Positions 27,572-36,411 of a DNA stretch of 64,000 nt are shown here, piece by piece. The notes below the pieces were generated by a model, which was given only the letters and a program-made list of their open reading frames with translations, was not told the origin of the DNA and made no database searches. The position numbers and the translations under genes were made by a program. Numbering within the stretch: the stretch's first letter is position 1; each line of letters starts with the position of its first letter. Origin of the DNA: Taklimakanibacter deserti (GTDB lineage Bacteria; Pseudomonadota; Alphaproteobacteria; Rhizobiales; Aestuariivirgaceae); NCBI GenBank assembly GCA_003574785.1, contig QORU01000003.1, forward strand, positions 62,001 through 126,000, written 5' to 3'.

Positions 27572-27585
27572 TTGACACAGGTCAA
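27572..27585. promoter_or_regulatory. FNR/FixK box upstream of the NarX-type kinase
   Basis: TTGACACAGGTCAA is a symmetric TTGAC/GTCAA site 94 bp before the kinase start on the minus strand. Confidence 0.7.
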
Positions 27586-27704
27586 AACGCCACCCTGGTA
27601 GCCGGCTGCTCTCGCTGTCCAGCCTTTTGGAGGGCGTGCAACGGGGCACAGATACCCGCGAGGCAGACACCCTCCCAACCTGCGTGGGTATGTAATCGCT
27701 GGAA

Positions 27705-27718
27705 TTGATCTGCATCAA
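27705..27718. promoter_or_regulatory. FNR/FixK box upstream of the MscS gene
   Basis: TTGATCTGCATCAA is a full match. It lies 216 bp before the proposed channel start at 27934, and 120 bp beyond the box at 27572. Confidence 0.7.
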
Positions 27719-27933
27719 AAAACCTCAGCTCGCCAACTGCTAGCGTCCCGCCGGCGGTAATGACAGCGACATATGGGAAACGAAGCATTGATTTGGGTCG
27801 GAACATTTTGTCTTGTCGGGGTTTCACCGGCCATTGGCCGCATGGCGCGAATGATGTGCCGCCCTTGTCCTGCTTTCACGACGGAATGTGGAGCATCGCA
27901 CTTGGCCGGCTCCTTTGCCGTTCAGCGCCAGCT

Positions 27934-30033
27934 ATGAGCCGGTTCGTTCGGATCCCTGTCCAGAGAAGACCATTCACCGGCGAATGGTGGAAAGCTTACG
28001 CTGTCGGCTTTGGTATATTGTTGTTGATGCTTGCACCTGCGTGGTCACAGCAGGCTCAATTGGACATGCCACCTGAGAAGGCCAGGCAATTCCTTGACCT
28101 GCTGTCCGATCCGGACGTGAAGACATGGCTGGAAAGGAAAATTCCGGCAGCACCCAATGAGCGCGAGGTGTCGATCGCGGACTCGATTTCCGGGTGGGAA
28201 GCGGCCATCCGCGATCACGTCATTGCTCTCGTGTCTGCCGTACCACGCATCCCGCACGAACTGGCGAACGCGGCGGACATAGTGACCCGCGACGTAAATT
28301 CAGGCAGACCGGGGCTGGTGCTTGGAATACTCGCTCTCCTGATCGCCTTGGGCTTTGGAGCTGAGTATTTGATACGATGGGCGCTGAGCCGGGCGCAGAA
28401 AGGAACCACTGAACCGAATGCGGGGCAGGCGGTCCTTTCGGAGGTCGCCGCTCTGCTGACCTTCGCCCTCGCGAGCGCAGGTACGTTCATGGCGTTCGAA
28501 TGGCCGCCATTGCTCCGACGGATCGTTCTTACACTGCTTCTGGCGGTCATTGGGTTTCGGGTTGTTCGCGCAGCTGCCGACCAGCTGGTTTTCGCTCGTG
28601 CCGGTGCTTTGACGGACAAATCCCCACCGCTTCTGGAAAGTCATGCCGCCGATTTCTGGTCCTTCCGCGTCAGCCTGATCTCCGGCGTCTTTCTCGTCGG
28701 CTGGGCCATTGTCAGTCTGACGCAGGCCTTGGGCTTCAGCCCCGAAGTCGGGAAGCTTGTCGCTCTGGCGTTCGGGTTGGGCCTTCTGGGGATCGCCATT
28801 GACATCGCCTGGCGCCGTCAGCCCTCCTTGGCCAAACGGATTCTGCTGACTCTCTACCTCGCCATGCTTTGGGTGACCTGGGTTGGCGGCTTGCTCGTTT
28901 TGTTGTGGCTGGGAATCTTTTCGCTCGTCCTGCCGACTGCCGTGCGTGGAGTCGGCCGCCTCGCGGCGATCTGGGCCGCCAGCGCGAAGCGCAAGGGCCC
29001 GTTGGGTGTTATTCTCGAGGTAGTGATCGTTAGAGGCGCCTGAGCGGCGGTCATAGCCGCGGCGGTTGTGTGGCTTGCCCACATCTGGCGCATCCGGACC
29101 GCATCTTTGGCGGGTCTGACGGGCAGCGAAACTGGGGCGACCATCATAGCCGGTGCGCTGAATGCCATTATCATTCTCCTCGTGGCTGATCTGGTTTGGC
29201 AGATGGCGAAATCGTTGATCACCTATAAGATGGAACTTCCGCCGAAAGAGGGCGCCAGTTCAGACGAACTGGCCCGTAGCAGCAGGCTCCTCACTCTTCT
29301 GCCGATCTTCCGTAATGCGCTTGCCGTGCTCATTATCGTCGTCACGGTGCTCACGATCTTGTCTGGGCTCGGGGTACAGATCGCGCCGTTGATCGCCGGT
29401 GCGGGCATCTTCGGCGTCGCCGTCGGCTTCGGCTCGCAGACATTGGTCAAGGACGTGTTGAGCGGCGTGTTCTATATGCTGGACGATGCCTTCCGGGTCG
29501 GCGAGTACATCCAGAGCGGCTCATACAAGGGCACGGTGGAATCCTTCAGCGTCCGCTCCGTGCGGCTCAGACACCATCGCGGAGCTGTCTTTACCGTCCC
29601 GTTCGGACAGCTTGGGGCTATCCAGAACATGAGCCGGGACTGGGTGATCGAGAAAATGACGATCAACGTCACTTACGATTCGGATGTCGAGCTGGCGCGA
29701 AAGCTCGTCAAGAAGATCGGCCAGGAGCTGGCGGCCGATCCGGAATTCGCGGCAGATACCCTGCAACCGCTGAAGATGCAGGGCATCGATAGTTTTGGCG
29801 ACTTCGCTATCGTGCTCAAAATGAAGCTCATGACAAAGCCTAACGCGCAATTCGTCGTCAAACGCAAGGCTTATATGATGATCAAGAAAGCCTTCGCTGA
29901 GAATGGCATAAAAATTGCCATGCCGACGGTGCACGTCGACGGCGGTGATAGAGATGCGGTCGCCGCAGCGGGTCAGATCGTCAAAATGAATCAGGACACG
30001 GCGCGAGCCGCTCAAGGGGCGGATGCAGCGTGA
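27934..30033 (+). pseudogene. Large MscS-family mechanosensitive channel interrupted by one in-frame TGA
   Basis: Two open stretches in the same frame, 27934-29040 and 29044-30033, make one 699-codon channel, separated only by TGA at 29041-29043 (VIVRGA, stop, AAVIAAAVVWLAH). The N-terminal half has a signal peptide (start at MSRFVRIPVQ) and several membrane helices. The second half has the pore and MscS core (GAGIFGVAVGFGSQTLVKD, then GVFYMLDDAFRVGEYI). Without read-through the MscS core could be made only from an internal start such as GTG 29068. One point mutation would restore the gene, so an assembly error or a recent nonsense mutation are both possible. Confidence 0.8.
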
Positions 30034-30090
30034 TCCGCTTCGCAGTGTGCAGGATCTACAATCGCCTTATCGGGAGTTGATCCTAGCAGT

Positions 30091-30552
30091 TCAGGAACGG
30101 TGGACGAGCACGGGAATGTTGCTGTGTGTCAGGACCTTCACCGTCTCGCTTCCCAGGACAATCGCCGACATCCCTCGCCGCCCATGTGAAGCCATGACGA
30201 TGAGATCACAGCTCCTGCCTTCGGCCGTTTCGATGATCGCCGCATAGGGATGTCGGTGCTCGATTTGGACAGTCTCGCAGACAACACCCTTCGCTGTTGC
30301 AACACCCTTGGCCGCCTCAAGGTATCGCCTTGAGTGTCCGTGGAGAATTTCATGAACAAAGTCAGCAGCGCCGGGAATATCCACAACGGGTGTGGGGTCG
30401 GATTCCATGGAATGAAATGGGACCGTAACCGTAAGAACGGTCACATTGGCGCCGAGGGCCGCGGCGAGGGCCATGCCATGCTCGATAGCTTTTTGAGAAA
30501 GCTCAGAACCATCGGTTGGGATGAGAATATGTTTGTACACGTGATGCTCCAA
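30091..30552 (-). CDS. Universal stress protein (single UspA domain)
   Basis: The 153-residue protein has one UspA fold. It opens with YKHILIPTDGSELSQKAIEH and closes with the nucleotide-loop region ASHGRRGMSAIVLGSETVKV, which keeps the G-x2-G and later G-S of ATP-binding USPs. It is divergent from the cytochrome gene at 30844, with an imperfect FNR/FixK box 63 bp before its start. It probably acts in the cytoplasm in stress survival. Confidence 0.92.
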   Translation of the reverse strand: MEHHVYKHILIPTDGSELSQKAIEHGMALAAALGANVTVLTVTVPFHSMESDPTPVVDIPGAADFVHEILHGHSRRYLEAAKGVATAKGVVCETVQIEHRHPYAAIIETAEGRSCDLIVMASHGRRGMSAIVLGSETVKVLTHSNIPVLVHRS

Positions 30553-30614
30553 TTAGCTCTGACGCACTATAGAACGGTCCCACTTCCGCTTACTAAAGCC
30601 CTTGCGGAGCAGAT

Positions 30615-30628
30615 TTGATCTGGGTCAG
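30615..30628. promoter_or_regulatory. Near-consensus FNR/FixK box upstream of the single-domain USP
   Basis: TTGATCTGGGTCAG has one mismatch in the last base. It lies 63 bp before the USP start (minus) and 216 bp before the cytochrome start (plus). Confidence 0.55.
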
Positions 30629-30843
30629 AATCACGCGGCCATTTCCGACGAAGGCGAAGGTTCTGGACATTGAAAGTTGCAATGCGCATGGCTCTGACGG
30701 TCCCCCAGTTGCAGGAGGATCGCGCCAGGCCCAATCGGGGACGCGACCAATTCCGGTTTGCCGGACCCTCGACCTGCGCGGCGCCCGCAAGTATCATGGC
30801 CTATCGCCGCGATCCCTTAGCCCCAGAGCTCGGAGAGAAACAA

Positions 30844-31308
30844 ATGCCTCGCTCGTTTGAACTTTCAGAAATATTCTACCTGAGATCGAGAGTGGCTGTC
30901 GCCCTCATATTTTCGTGCGCGCTTGGCTCAAATCATGTTCTGGCCAATGAAGACATGCCGACGGTTGAGCAGGATTTCCAATTTCACTGTGCGGCTTGTC
31001 ACGGTGCCAATGGCAAGGGCGACGGACCGGTGGCGCGAGTCTTGAAGATTGAGCCGCCTGATTTGACGCGGATCGCCGAGCGGAATGGCGGCGTTTTTCC
31101 GGAAGCTGTGATCTTCGGGACGATCTCCGGGCTCGATATGCCGGCCTCTCATGGCACTCGGGAAATGCCGGTCTGGGGCGACCTGTTCATTGGTGAGACC
31201 CTGGATCAGTCGGTATCGATCGAGGATGCCCAGGAAGCCACCGCTGAGGTCACCGACCGGATCAGACGGCTGGTCAAGTATATTGAGACGATCCAGGTCA
31301 AGAAATAA
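30844..31308 (+). CDS. Periplasmic c-type cytochrome
   Basis: The 154-residue protein has a signal peptide (hydrophobic run RVAVALIFSCALGS) and one haem-binding motif, CAACHGANGKGDGP. A candidate methionine axial ligand lies in GTREMPVWGDLF. GGAGA before ATG 30844 sets the start; earlier in-frame codons give an unlikely leader. It resembles short cytochromes with a cbb3 or sulfur-oxidation context, but the electron partner is unknown. Confidence 0.85.
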   Translation: MPRSFELSEIFYLRSRVAVALIFSCALGSNHVLANEDMPTVEQDFQFHCAACHGANGKGDGPVARVLKIEPPDLTRIAERNGGVFPEAVIFGTISGLDMPASHGTREMPVWGDLFIGETLDQSVSIEDAQEATAEVTDRIRRLVKYIETIQVKK

Positions 31309-31354
31309 GTCCCGCAGACGGTCTCGATAGCGACGTGCCGATTGGATAAATCAT

Positions 31355-31570
31355 CTAGCCCAGGGGCTGCCAGATCTTCCTGTCAGCCAGCTCATTCTCG
31401 GCCACGACGAACTTTTCTTCTTCAGCGCCTTCCATATGAAGCATCCAGCGCATCGGGGTCTCAATCTCTCCATAAGGAGCGACTACGACAAATGAATGGC
31501 CTGCGTGCATCCCAGAAAGCTTCTTGTAGCGTGTATTGATCACCTCTGATGCCCTCACTCCGTCGGTCAT
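31355..31570 (-). CDS. Conserved-looking small hypothetical protein
   Basis: The 71-residue reading from ATG 31570 (MTDGVRASEVINTRYKKLSG, ending KFVVAENELADRKIWQPLG) has balanced amino-acid use and no membrane segment. The family is not recognised. A longer reading to 31615 is possible. The gene lies between a cytochrome and a USP gene. Confidence 0.5.
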   Translation of the reverse strand: MTDGVRASEVINTRYKKLSGMHAGHSFVVVAPYGEIETPMRWMLHMEGAEEEKFVVAENELADRKIWQPLG

Positions 31571-31656
31571 GCATATACTCAAAAGGCTCTTCGCTTTAAG
31601 ATTCGGCCATCCCACGCGCTCATTGCCGCGACTTCATTCCGGCCTAATGGTTCGCG

Positions 31657-32436
31657 CTAGTGCGATACGAGAACCGGTACGGAAAATTGATGTAACAAGT
31701 CGCGGGTCGCGCCGCCGAGGAGAGTCTCGCGAAAGCGAGAGTGGCTGTAGGCTCCGGCAACGATCATGTCGGCGTCTTCCATTGCCCGAGAAGCAAACAA
31801 TGCCTCGATGACCGACAAATCCCCTGTGTCGGGCCATTGATCAACCTCGACTGTTATCCCATGAGCGAGAAGATGGTCGCTCAGCAGCTTGATATCGGCA
31901 TCCGTCTCGTCGGAACGTGGATCGAACGCAAACACCGACACCTTTTGCGCCTGGGCGAGGATCGGCATCGCATCGTGCACGGCACGCGTTGCCTGGCCGC
32001 TTGGAGACCAGGCGATGACGACATTCTGAATTCTTCGCGTCGATCTCGATCGATGCGGCAGCACGATCATCGGAACGCCTGCCGATATCAGGACATCTTC
32101 AGGAACCGACGGAAGGATCTTGCCCGAAGACTCCCTGTTGGGTTGTGTCGCAACGAGTAAATCCGCATAATGTGCAAAGAAGTCCTTCCAGCCTGGCGAT
32201 TTGCGATCGGCAATCCTGAACCGACTGACTACGCCCGATGCCCGCGCCTTCGAGTCAAGCAATTCTCCCACCATGCTGGCCCGGTCGGACCACTCGCCTT
32301 CGAAAGCTTTCTCGGAGCTCACATCGACGCCCGTCAGCCTTGCGCCGAGTGTCTTCGCGAGCGAGACTGCAAAATCAAGACGGGCTTCATTGTCGGGCGA
32401 GCCATCGAGAAAGACGAGAATGTCTTTGTAGCTCAT
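31657..32436 (-). CDS. Universal stress protein (tandem UspA domains)
   Basis: The 259-residue protein has two UspA domains. The N-terminal one opens MSYKDILVFLDGSPDNEARL; the C-terminal one ends VAGAYSHSRFRETLLGGATR. The nucleotide loop of the second domain lacks the strict G-x2-G pattern, so ATP binding is uncertain. An FNR/FixK box is 75 bp upstream. It is one of seven USP genes in the island. Confidence 0.9.
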   Translation of the reverse strand: MSYKDILVFLDGSPDNEARLDFAVSLAKTLGARLTGVDVSSEKAFEGEWSDRASMVGELLDSKARASGVVSRFRIADRKSPGWKDFFAHYADLLVATQPNRESSGKILPSVPEDVLISAGVPMIVLPHRSRSTRRIQNVVIAWSPSGQATRAVHDAMPILAQAQKVSVFAFDPRSDETDADIKLLSDHLLAHGITVEVDQWPDTGDLSVIEALFASRAMEDADMIVAGAYSHSRFRETLLGGATRDLLHQFSVPVLVSH

Positions 32437-32510
32437 AAATGACTCCGTTCAGAAATAAGCACCTGTTTTGAAAAGTTGCCCCGACCAAGGCGAAGCGTCT
32501 TTGACATGGA

Positions 32511-32524
32511 TCAAATCGCACGAG
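32511..32524. promoter_or_regulatory. FNR/FixK box upstream of a tandem USP gene
   Basis: TTGACATGGATCAA is a full match, 75 bp before the USP start at 32436 (minus). Confidence 0.75.
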
Positions 32525-32605
32525 CAGCAAGCGCCATGCTCTTGCGCTGGCCATCACGTGCCGTCTCTGGAACCCGCTGGAGCGAAAGTCTGCCGGCCTT
32601 CACTG

Positions 32606-33040
32606 TCAGTGCCCAGGCTGTTTTTCACGAGGCAAGCAAAGCAAATGCAACAATTGCCCCGTAACCTGAAAGTCGGCGTAGCGTGCAATGTCATCGACCG
32701 AGATTAACCCCGCGATCCGGCCCTCTTTGTCGAGCACGGGCAAGCGACGGACGCCGTTGGCCTCCATTATTTCGGCCGCTTCGTCGAGTGTTTGATCCTC
32801 CGTGCAGGACACGACGTTATCGCTCATCACGGCACGCACCTTCTCCGTTTCAGGATTGCGGCCCTCGGCAACGATGCGGCAGGCGATATCGCGATCCGTT
32901 ATGAGGCCCACCGCTCGGCCTGCGTGTGTTACGGGAAGGCAACCAATATCCAGCCTTTGCATCAACTGTGCCGCTTCGCGCACCGTTCGACCGATATCGA
33001 GCCATGCCGCGTAAGCCACCATTGCATCTTTCACCAGCAT
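32606..33040 (-). CDS. CBS-domain pair protein
   Basis: The 144-residue protein has two CBS domains back to back (about residues 8-60 and 72-125). Supporting motifs are RLDIGCLPVTHAGRAVGLIT with DRDI, and ANGVRRLPVLDKEGRIAGLI with SVDDIA. Paired CBS modules bind adenine nucleotides and often act as energy sensors. The nearest box (33269) is 229 bp upstream, farther than usual. Confidence 0.88.
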   Translation of the reverse strand: MLVKDAMVAYAAWLDIGRTVREAAQLMQRLDIGCLPVTHAGRAVGLITDRDIACRIVAEGRNPETEKVRAVMSDNVVSCTEDQTLDEAAEIMEANGVRRLPVLDKEGRIAGLISVDDIARYADFQVTGQLLHLLCLPREKQPGH

Positions 33041-33366
33041 GAAGAGAACTCCTTAGATGCATTTTACTCAGTAACGATCGCCTTAACATCTGCTGTGGTC
33101 ATCTGCGAGGACAACGGCGCGCTCCGCGACTTGGTTCACCTAGCTTGATAGTTCCCTGCCTGTGTCTCATAGTCTGTGCTTGGCGCGGCTTATGACGCTC
33201 CGGTGAATGATCAAACCAAGTTGGTGACTGGCTCAAGCACGACATTCTCACAATGCGCAGCTTTGGTTTTGATACAGATCAACGCGGCGACCCGGGTTAG
33301 AATGAGCACCGCTGGATTCGATGCGTTCCCGCCTCCTGAAATGGCGCTCACGTGCGAGAAGGCGGG
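33041..33366. other. Intergenic region with an FNR/FixK box
   Basis: This stretch of about 330 bp contains the box at 33269 and no recognisable gene. Confidence 0.5.
33269..33282. promoter_or_regulatory. FNR/FixK box with no clear target
   Basis: TTGATACAGATCAA is a full match. The nearest plus-strand frame (33367) is 85 bp downstream; the nearest minus-strand gene (CBS) is 229 bp away. Confidence 0.6.
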
Positions 33367-33543
33367 ATGGCCAGGGCCAATCGGGACATGATCGGGCTTG
33401 TCGTCCTTGGACTTCGCGCCGGCGGTTTCATCGCGTTCGGTGCCTTGTTTTATGACGCTGGTGGTGACGGAAAGCGGCGACCCTCCCATGGGGAGTTGTC
33501 CGGCTCCTTGGCGGACAGGTGCTTTTGCTTGGATGCAACTTAA
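33367..33543 (+). CDS. Possible small single-span protein
   Basis: The 58-residue frame reads MARANRDMIGLVVLGLRAGG, continues with a short hydrophobic part, and ends in a cysteine-containing tail. It lies 85 bp after a full FNR/FixK box, near the spacing of real targets. Codon evidence is too short to be sure and no family is recognised. Confidence 0.3.
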   Translation: MARANRDMIGLVVLGLRAGGFIAFGALFYDAGGDGKRRPSHGELSGSLADRCFCLDAT

Positions 33544-33583
33544 AATTTAGAAGGGTTAGTTCTGCGGTTCCAAAGTGGATCCG

Positions 33584-33597
33584 TTGATCTGGATCAA
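33584..33597. promoter_or_regulatory. FNR/FixK box upstream of a degraded gene start
   Basis: TTGATCTGGATCAA is a perfect site, 206 bp before the ATG of the short remnant at 33803. Confidence 0.65.
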
Positions 33598-33802
33598 GAA
33601 CATGTTCCGTTCTTTGCGGGATAAGACAGCGCGTTGTCGTGCGCAAGAACGTTCTGTCGACGGTGCGTGAGGCCATGTAAGCCGTCCCGGCTTGCATGGC
33701 CTCTTTAAGTTTGGGTGGCAGTGCAGGGGGCCTTGCACAGAATTTGCCTCGGCCTCATCGGCTCGTTTGAGTTGGGCGGAACTTGGGAAGGAAAGGCAAA
33801 GC

Positions 33803-33907
33803 ATGGTTCGCAGCATCGATCATGTGATCTGGCTCGAGGAGCTCGGGCGGAACGATGTTGCCCGCGACTGGCGCGCAGAAGTTTCTTCAGCTGGGGAGGT
33901 ACCTTGA
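33803..33907 (+). pseudogene. Possible N-terminal remnant of a PEP synthase-like gene
   Basis: The 34-residue frame MVRSIDHVIWLEELGRNDVA resembles the start of phosphoenolpyruvate synthases, in which W-x-E-E-L and D-V-A-R-V-G-G-K-N-A-S-L-G-E follow one another. After D-V-A-R the sequence departs from the family and stops. The rest of the gene is absent, because the BON gene follows at once. The match is short and from memory. Confidence 0.4.
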
Positions 33908-33917
33908 CCTTGATCAA
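33904..33917. promoter_or_regulatory. FNR/FixK box upstream of the BON-domain gene
   Basis: TTGACCTTGATCAA is a full match ending 59 bp before the BON start at 33977. This fixed spacing supports 33977 as the true start rather than an ATG that overlaps the box. Confidence 0.75.
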
Positions 33918-33976
33918 TGAAGAAAAGCCTCGTTGATTATATTTTTGATTGTGTTTCCAAACTGGAGGCAAAGATC

Positions 33977-34624
33977 ATGAACGATAAGGAACTGAGGCAG
34001 GATATCATCAAACAGCTCGATTTTGAGCCCAGCATCGATTCGGCCGATATCGGGGTAGCCGTGGAAAGCGGCGTCGTGACGCTGACCGGGCACGTGCCCA
34101 CTTATGCACAAAGGATGATGGCCGAGGAAGTGGTGCAGCGCATCAAGGGAGTCAAGGGCATTGCCCAGGACATCGAAGTCCGACCCTTTTTGACTCTTGG
34201 GACATCCGATGACGAAATCGCCAAGCGCGTCCTCAACACGTTCAAATGGAATTCAACCGTTCCCGAGGATGCGATCCAGGTCAAGGTCCAGAACGGCTGG
34301 GTTACGCTGACGGGGATGGTCGAGTGGCAGTACCAGAAGCAGAACGCAGCCGACGCCATCCAAGGTCTTTCCGGCATCCTGGGTGTCCTCAACAACATCA
34401 GCGTCACGCCGCGCGCATCCGTGCCTGATGTGAGAAAGCGGATCGAGGAGGCTCTCAGGCGTCAGGCGGAAGTCCACGCCAAAGACGTCATAATTCAGGT
34501 TGCTGATGGCAAAGTGACGTTGGACGGACGGGTCAGTGCATGGACGGAGAAAGCCGCAATTGGACGTGCGGCGTGGTCGGCACCTGGCGTCAAGGCAGTC
34601 GAAGACAATCTCATAGTACTCTGA
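33977..34624 (+). CDS. Triple BON-domain protein (OsmY-like)
   Basis: The 215-residue protein has three BON repeats: GVVTLTGHVPTYAQRMMAEE (about residues 30-50), GWVTLTGMVEWQYQKQNAAD (about 105-125), and GKVTLDGRVSAWTEKAAIGR (about 175-195). I place the start at MNDKELRQDI because GGAGG lies upstream and the FNR/FixK box spacing fits; an earlier in-frame ATG at 33917 overlaps that box. There is no signal peptide, so it is probably cytoplasmic or membrane-associated. Confidence 0.88.
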   Translation: MNDKELRQDIIKQLDFEPSIDSADIGVAVESGVVTLTGHVPTYAQRMMAEEVVQRIKGVKGIAQDIEVRPFLTLGTSDDEIAKRVLNTFKWNSTVPEDAIQVKVQNGWVTLTGMVEWQYQKQNAADAIQGLSGILGVLNNISVTPRASVPDVRKRIEEALRRQAEVHAKDVIIQVADGKVTLDGRVSAWTEKAAIGRAAWSAPGVKAVEDNLIVL

Positions 34625-34734
34625 GAGATCGCTGTCTCCCCGTAACCCAGGCGGGTCGCCGCAGCCGCGATGATTGTGAGATGATTGTGCAGGGCCGCAG
34701 CCAGAACCAATTCACTCTGCAGTTGGGTGGTCTC

Positions 34735-35109
34735 TCAGGGGGAAGGCGAAGGGCCGCCGCCAAAGAATGTCTGTATCTCTTCGACCGCAATCTTTCCGTT
34801 CTTATCGGCGTCGACCGCTTTGAAGATCTTGACATGGGCTGCCTGGACTTCCTCAAGTGATAAAGCGCCGTCGCCATCTGTGTCCATCAAGATCGTCATG
34901 AGACGCAGATCCTGTCTCTGCCCCATCATGCCCATGGCGCCCATCCCTCGGCCCATCATGCCGTGGCCCATCATACCTTGGCCCATCATGCCGTGGCCCG
35001 TCATGCCTTGGCCCATCATGCTTTGGCCCATCGGGCATTCATGTGCTCTAGCGATACTGCTTGTCAGAAGGATGCCAGAGGCGATCAGCATCAAATATAG
35101 CGCTTTCAT
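34735..35109 (-). CDS. Exported EF-hand protein with Met/Gly/His-rich repeats
   Basis: The 124-residue protein has a signal peptide (MKALYLMLIASGILLTSSIA), then a repetitive segment about 35 residues long (GQGMTGHGMMGQGMMGHGMM and on), then two EF-hand loops (DTDGDGALSLEE and DADKNGKIAVEE). The loops should bind Ca2+. The Met-His-rich repeat could bind copper or silver, but this is inference. The start at 35109 fits the signal peptide and a box 65 bp upstream. Confidence 0.82.
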   Translation of the reverse strand: MKALYLMLIASGILLTSSIARAHECPMGQSMMGQGMTGHGMMGQGMMGHGMMGRGMGAMGMMGQRQDLRLMTILMDTDGDGALSLEEVQAAHVKIFKAVDADKNGKIAVEEIQTFFGGGPSPSP

Positions 35110-35173
35110 GTTTGTGACCTCCTTTGGTTTGATGCCATTCTTGACAACCATAAGGAGTAGCGCGCGTTGTGCT

Positions 35174-35187
35174 TTGACTTGGGTCAA
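35174..35187. promoter_or_regulatory. FNR/FixK box upstream of the EF-hand gene
   Basis: TTGACTTGGGTCAA is a full match, 65 bp before the EF-hand start on the minus strand. Confidence 0.75.
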
Positions 35188-35411
35188 ACCCGCCGCCCGC
35201 CGCGCTGCGCGTCTAAGGCTCCACGCGCATGTTGCTCTGAGAATTCGGCCGGATAGTACCGACATGTCAATTCAAGATCAGATTCATTAGTCCGCGGATA
35301 TCTTCTCGAGGCATCAGCACGCGGCAAGGTAATACCGCTTGTCATTCACCTGTGACCGCGAGCTCAATGCCGCGCATCTGTCCCTCTAACGTCGGCCGGG
35401 CGCACCGCGTC

Positions 35412-35425
35412 TTGATCAGGGTCAA
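35412..35425. promoter_or_regulatory. FNR/FixK box upstream of the YeeE/YedE pair
   Basis: TTGATCAGGGTCAA is a full match, 99 bp before the first transporter half on the plus strand. Confidence 0.7.
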
Positions 35426-35524
35426 TGCCCGCATCTTCCCCAAGTGCTGGAATAACACTGCTTGAGACAAACAGATTGGCCGCTCGTGCGGCGAGATGTA
35501 GCCTTTTATCGCGGTACTGCATTC

Positions 35525-35956
35525 ATGGTCACTGAGTTCACTCCCTATTCCGCGCTGATCGGCGGGCTGCTTATCGGGCTCGCGGCTGCCGCCTTGATGA
35601 TGCTGACCGGGCGCATTGCCGGGGTCAGCGGTATTGCCGCGAGATTGCTCCCGCCCGCGGACCGCACGGGCTTCTCCAGTCGACTGGCTTTCATTGTCGG
35701 GCTGATTGCGGCCCCGATCGCTTGGTTCGCCGCGACGGGCTCGCCGGCCACGCAAACGGTCCCTGGAAACCTGCTTGTGATGATGGTGGCCGGCCTGTTG
35801 GTTGGCTTCGGCTCGGTCTATGGCGGCGGCTGCACCAGCGGCCACGGCGTTTGCGGCCTGGCGCGGCTGTCGCCGCGATCCGTGGTGGCAGTGGTGGTGT
35901 TCATGGGCTCCGCTGCAGTTACCGTTTACCTCTTGCGCCATGTGATCGGGGCGTGA
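35525..35956 (+). CDS. YeeE/YedE-family transporter, N-terminal half
   Basis: The 143-residue membrane protein has four or so helices and the family cysteine motif GGGCTSGHGVCGLARLSPRS. YeeE/YedE proteins move thiosulfate or other sulfur compounds. Here the family is split into two genes; the second half follows after 5 bp. The start at MVTEFTPYSA is favoured over an upstream in-frame ATG because the rest reads as a normal first helix. Confidence 0.85.
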   Translation: MVTEFTPYSALIGGLLIGLAAAALMMLTGRIAGVSGIAARLLPPADRTGFSSRLAFIVGLIAAPIAWFAATGSPATQTVPGNLLVMMVAGLLVGFGSVYGGGCTSGHGVCGLARLSPRSVVAVVVFMGSAAVTVYLLRHVIGA

Positions 35957-35961
35957 GAGCC

Positions 35962-36411
35962 ATGCGCGTCGCCATCCATTTCGCCATCGGATTGCTGTTC
36001 GGCCTGGGACTCGTCGTTTCCGGCATGGTCGATCCGGCAAAGATCCAGAACTTCCTCGACTTCTTTGGCACTTGGGACCCAAGCCTTGTCTTCGTCATGG
36101 CCGGCGCGGTCGCGGCGGCATTTACAGGCTACAGACTTGCATGGCGCAATGAGAGACCCGTGCTCGATCACAGGTTTCATCTCCCTGAGACCACCGCCAT
36201 TGATCGTCGTCTCGTAATTGGCGCAGTCGTCTTCGGTATCGGCTGGGGATTGGGCGGTTACTGTCCGGGCCCCGCTTTCACCAGCCTTAGTCTTCTTGCT
36301 CCGGGCACAATCATTTTTGTTCCGGCCATGCTCGTCGGCATGTGGTTGGCGCGCAATGCCGCGACCGCCACTACTGAACGGACTATATCTCCACGGCAAT
36401 TCGAAGGATGA
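35962..36411 (+). CDS. YeeE/YedE-family transporter, C-terminal half (DUF6691-like)
   Basis: The 149-residue protein has four hydrophobic segments and the second family motif, WGLGGYCPGPAFTSLS, with a conserved cysteine. It is translated 5 bp after the first half and probably assembles with it into one sulfur-compound channel. The two-gene form is common in proteobacteria. Confidence 0.83.
   Translation: MRVAIHFAIGLLFGLGLVVSGMVDPAKIQNFLDFFGTWDPSLVFVMAGAVAAAFTGYRLAWRNERPVLDHRFHLPETTAIDRRLVIGAVVFGIGWGLGGYCPGPAFTSLSLLAPGTIIFVPAMLVGMWLARNAATATTERTISPRQFEG

Noticed and set aside
27787..27800. TTGATTTGGGTCGG near 27790
   Set aside because: The right half ends GTCGG and lacks two consensus bases. 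A full site lies nearby at 27705.
29041..29043. Selenocysteine at the in-frame TGA of the MscS gene
   Set aside because: MscS proteins do not use selenocysteine and I see no obvious insertion hairpin after the codon. A point mutation or error is simpler.
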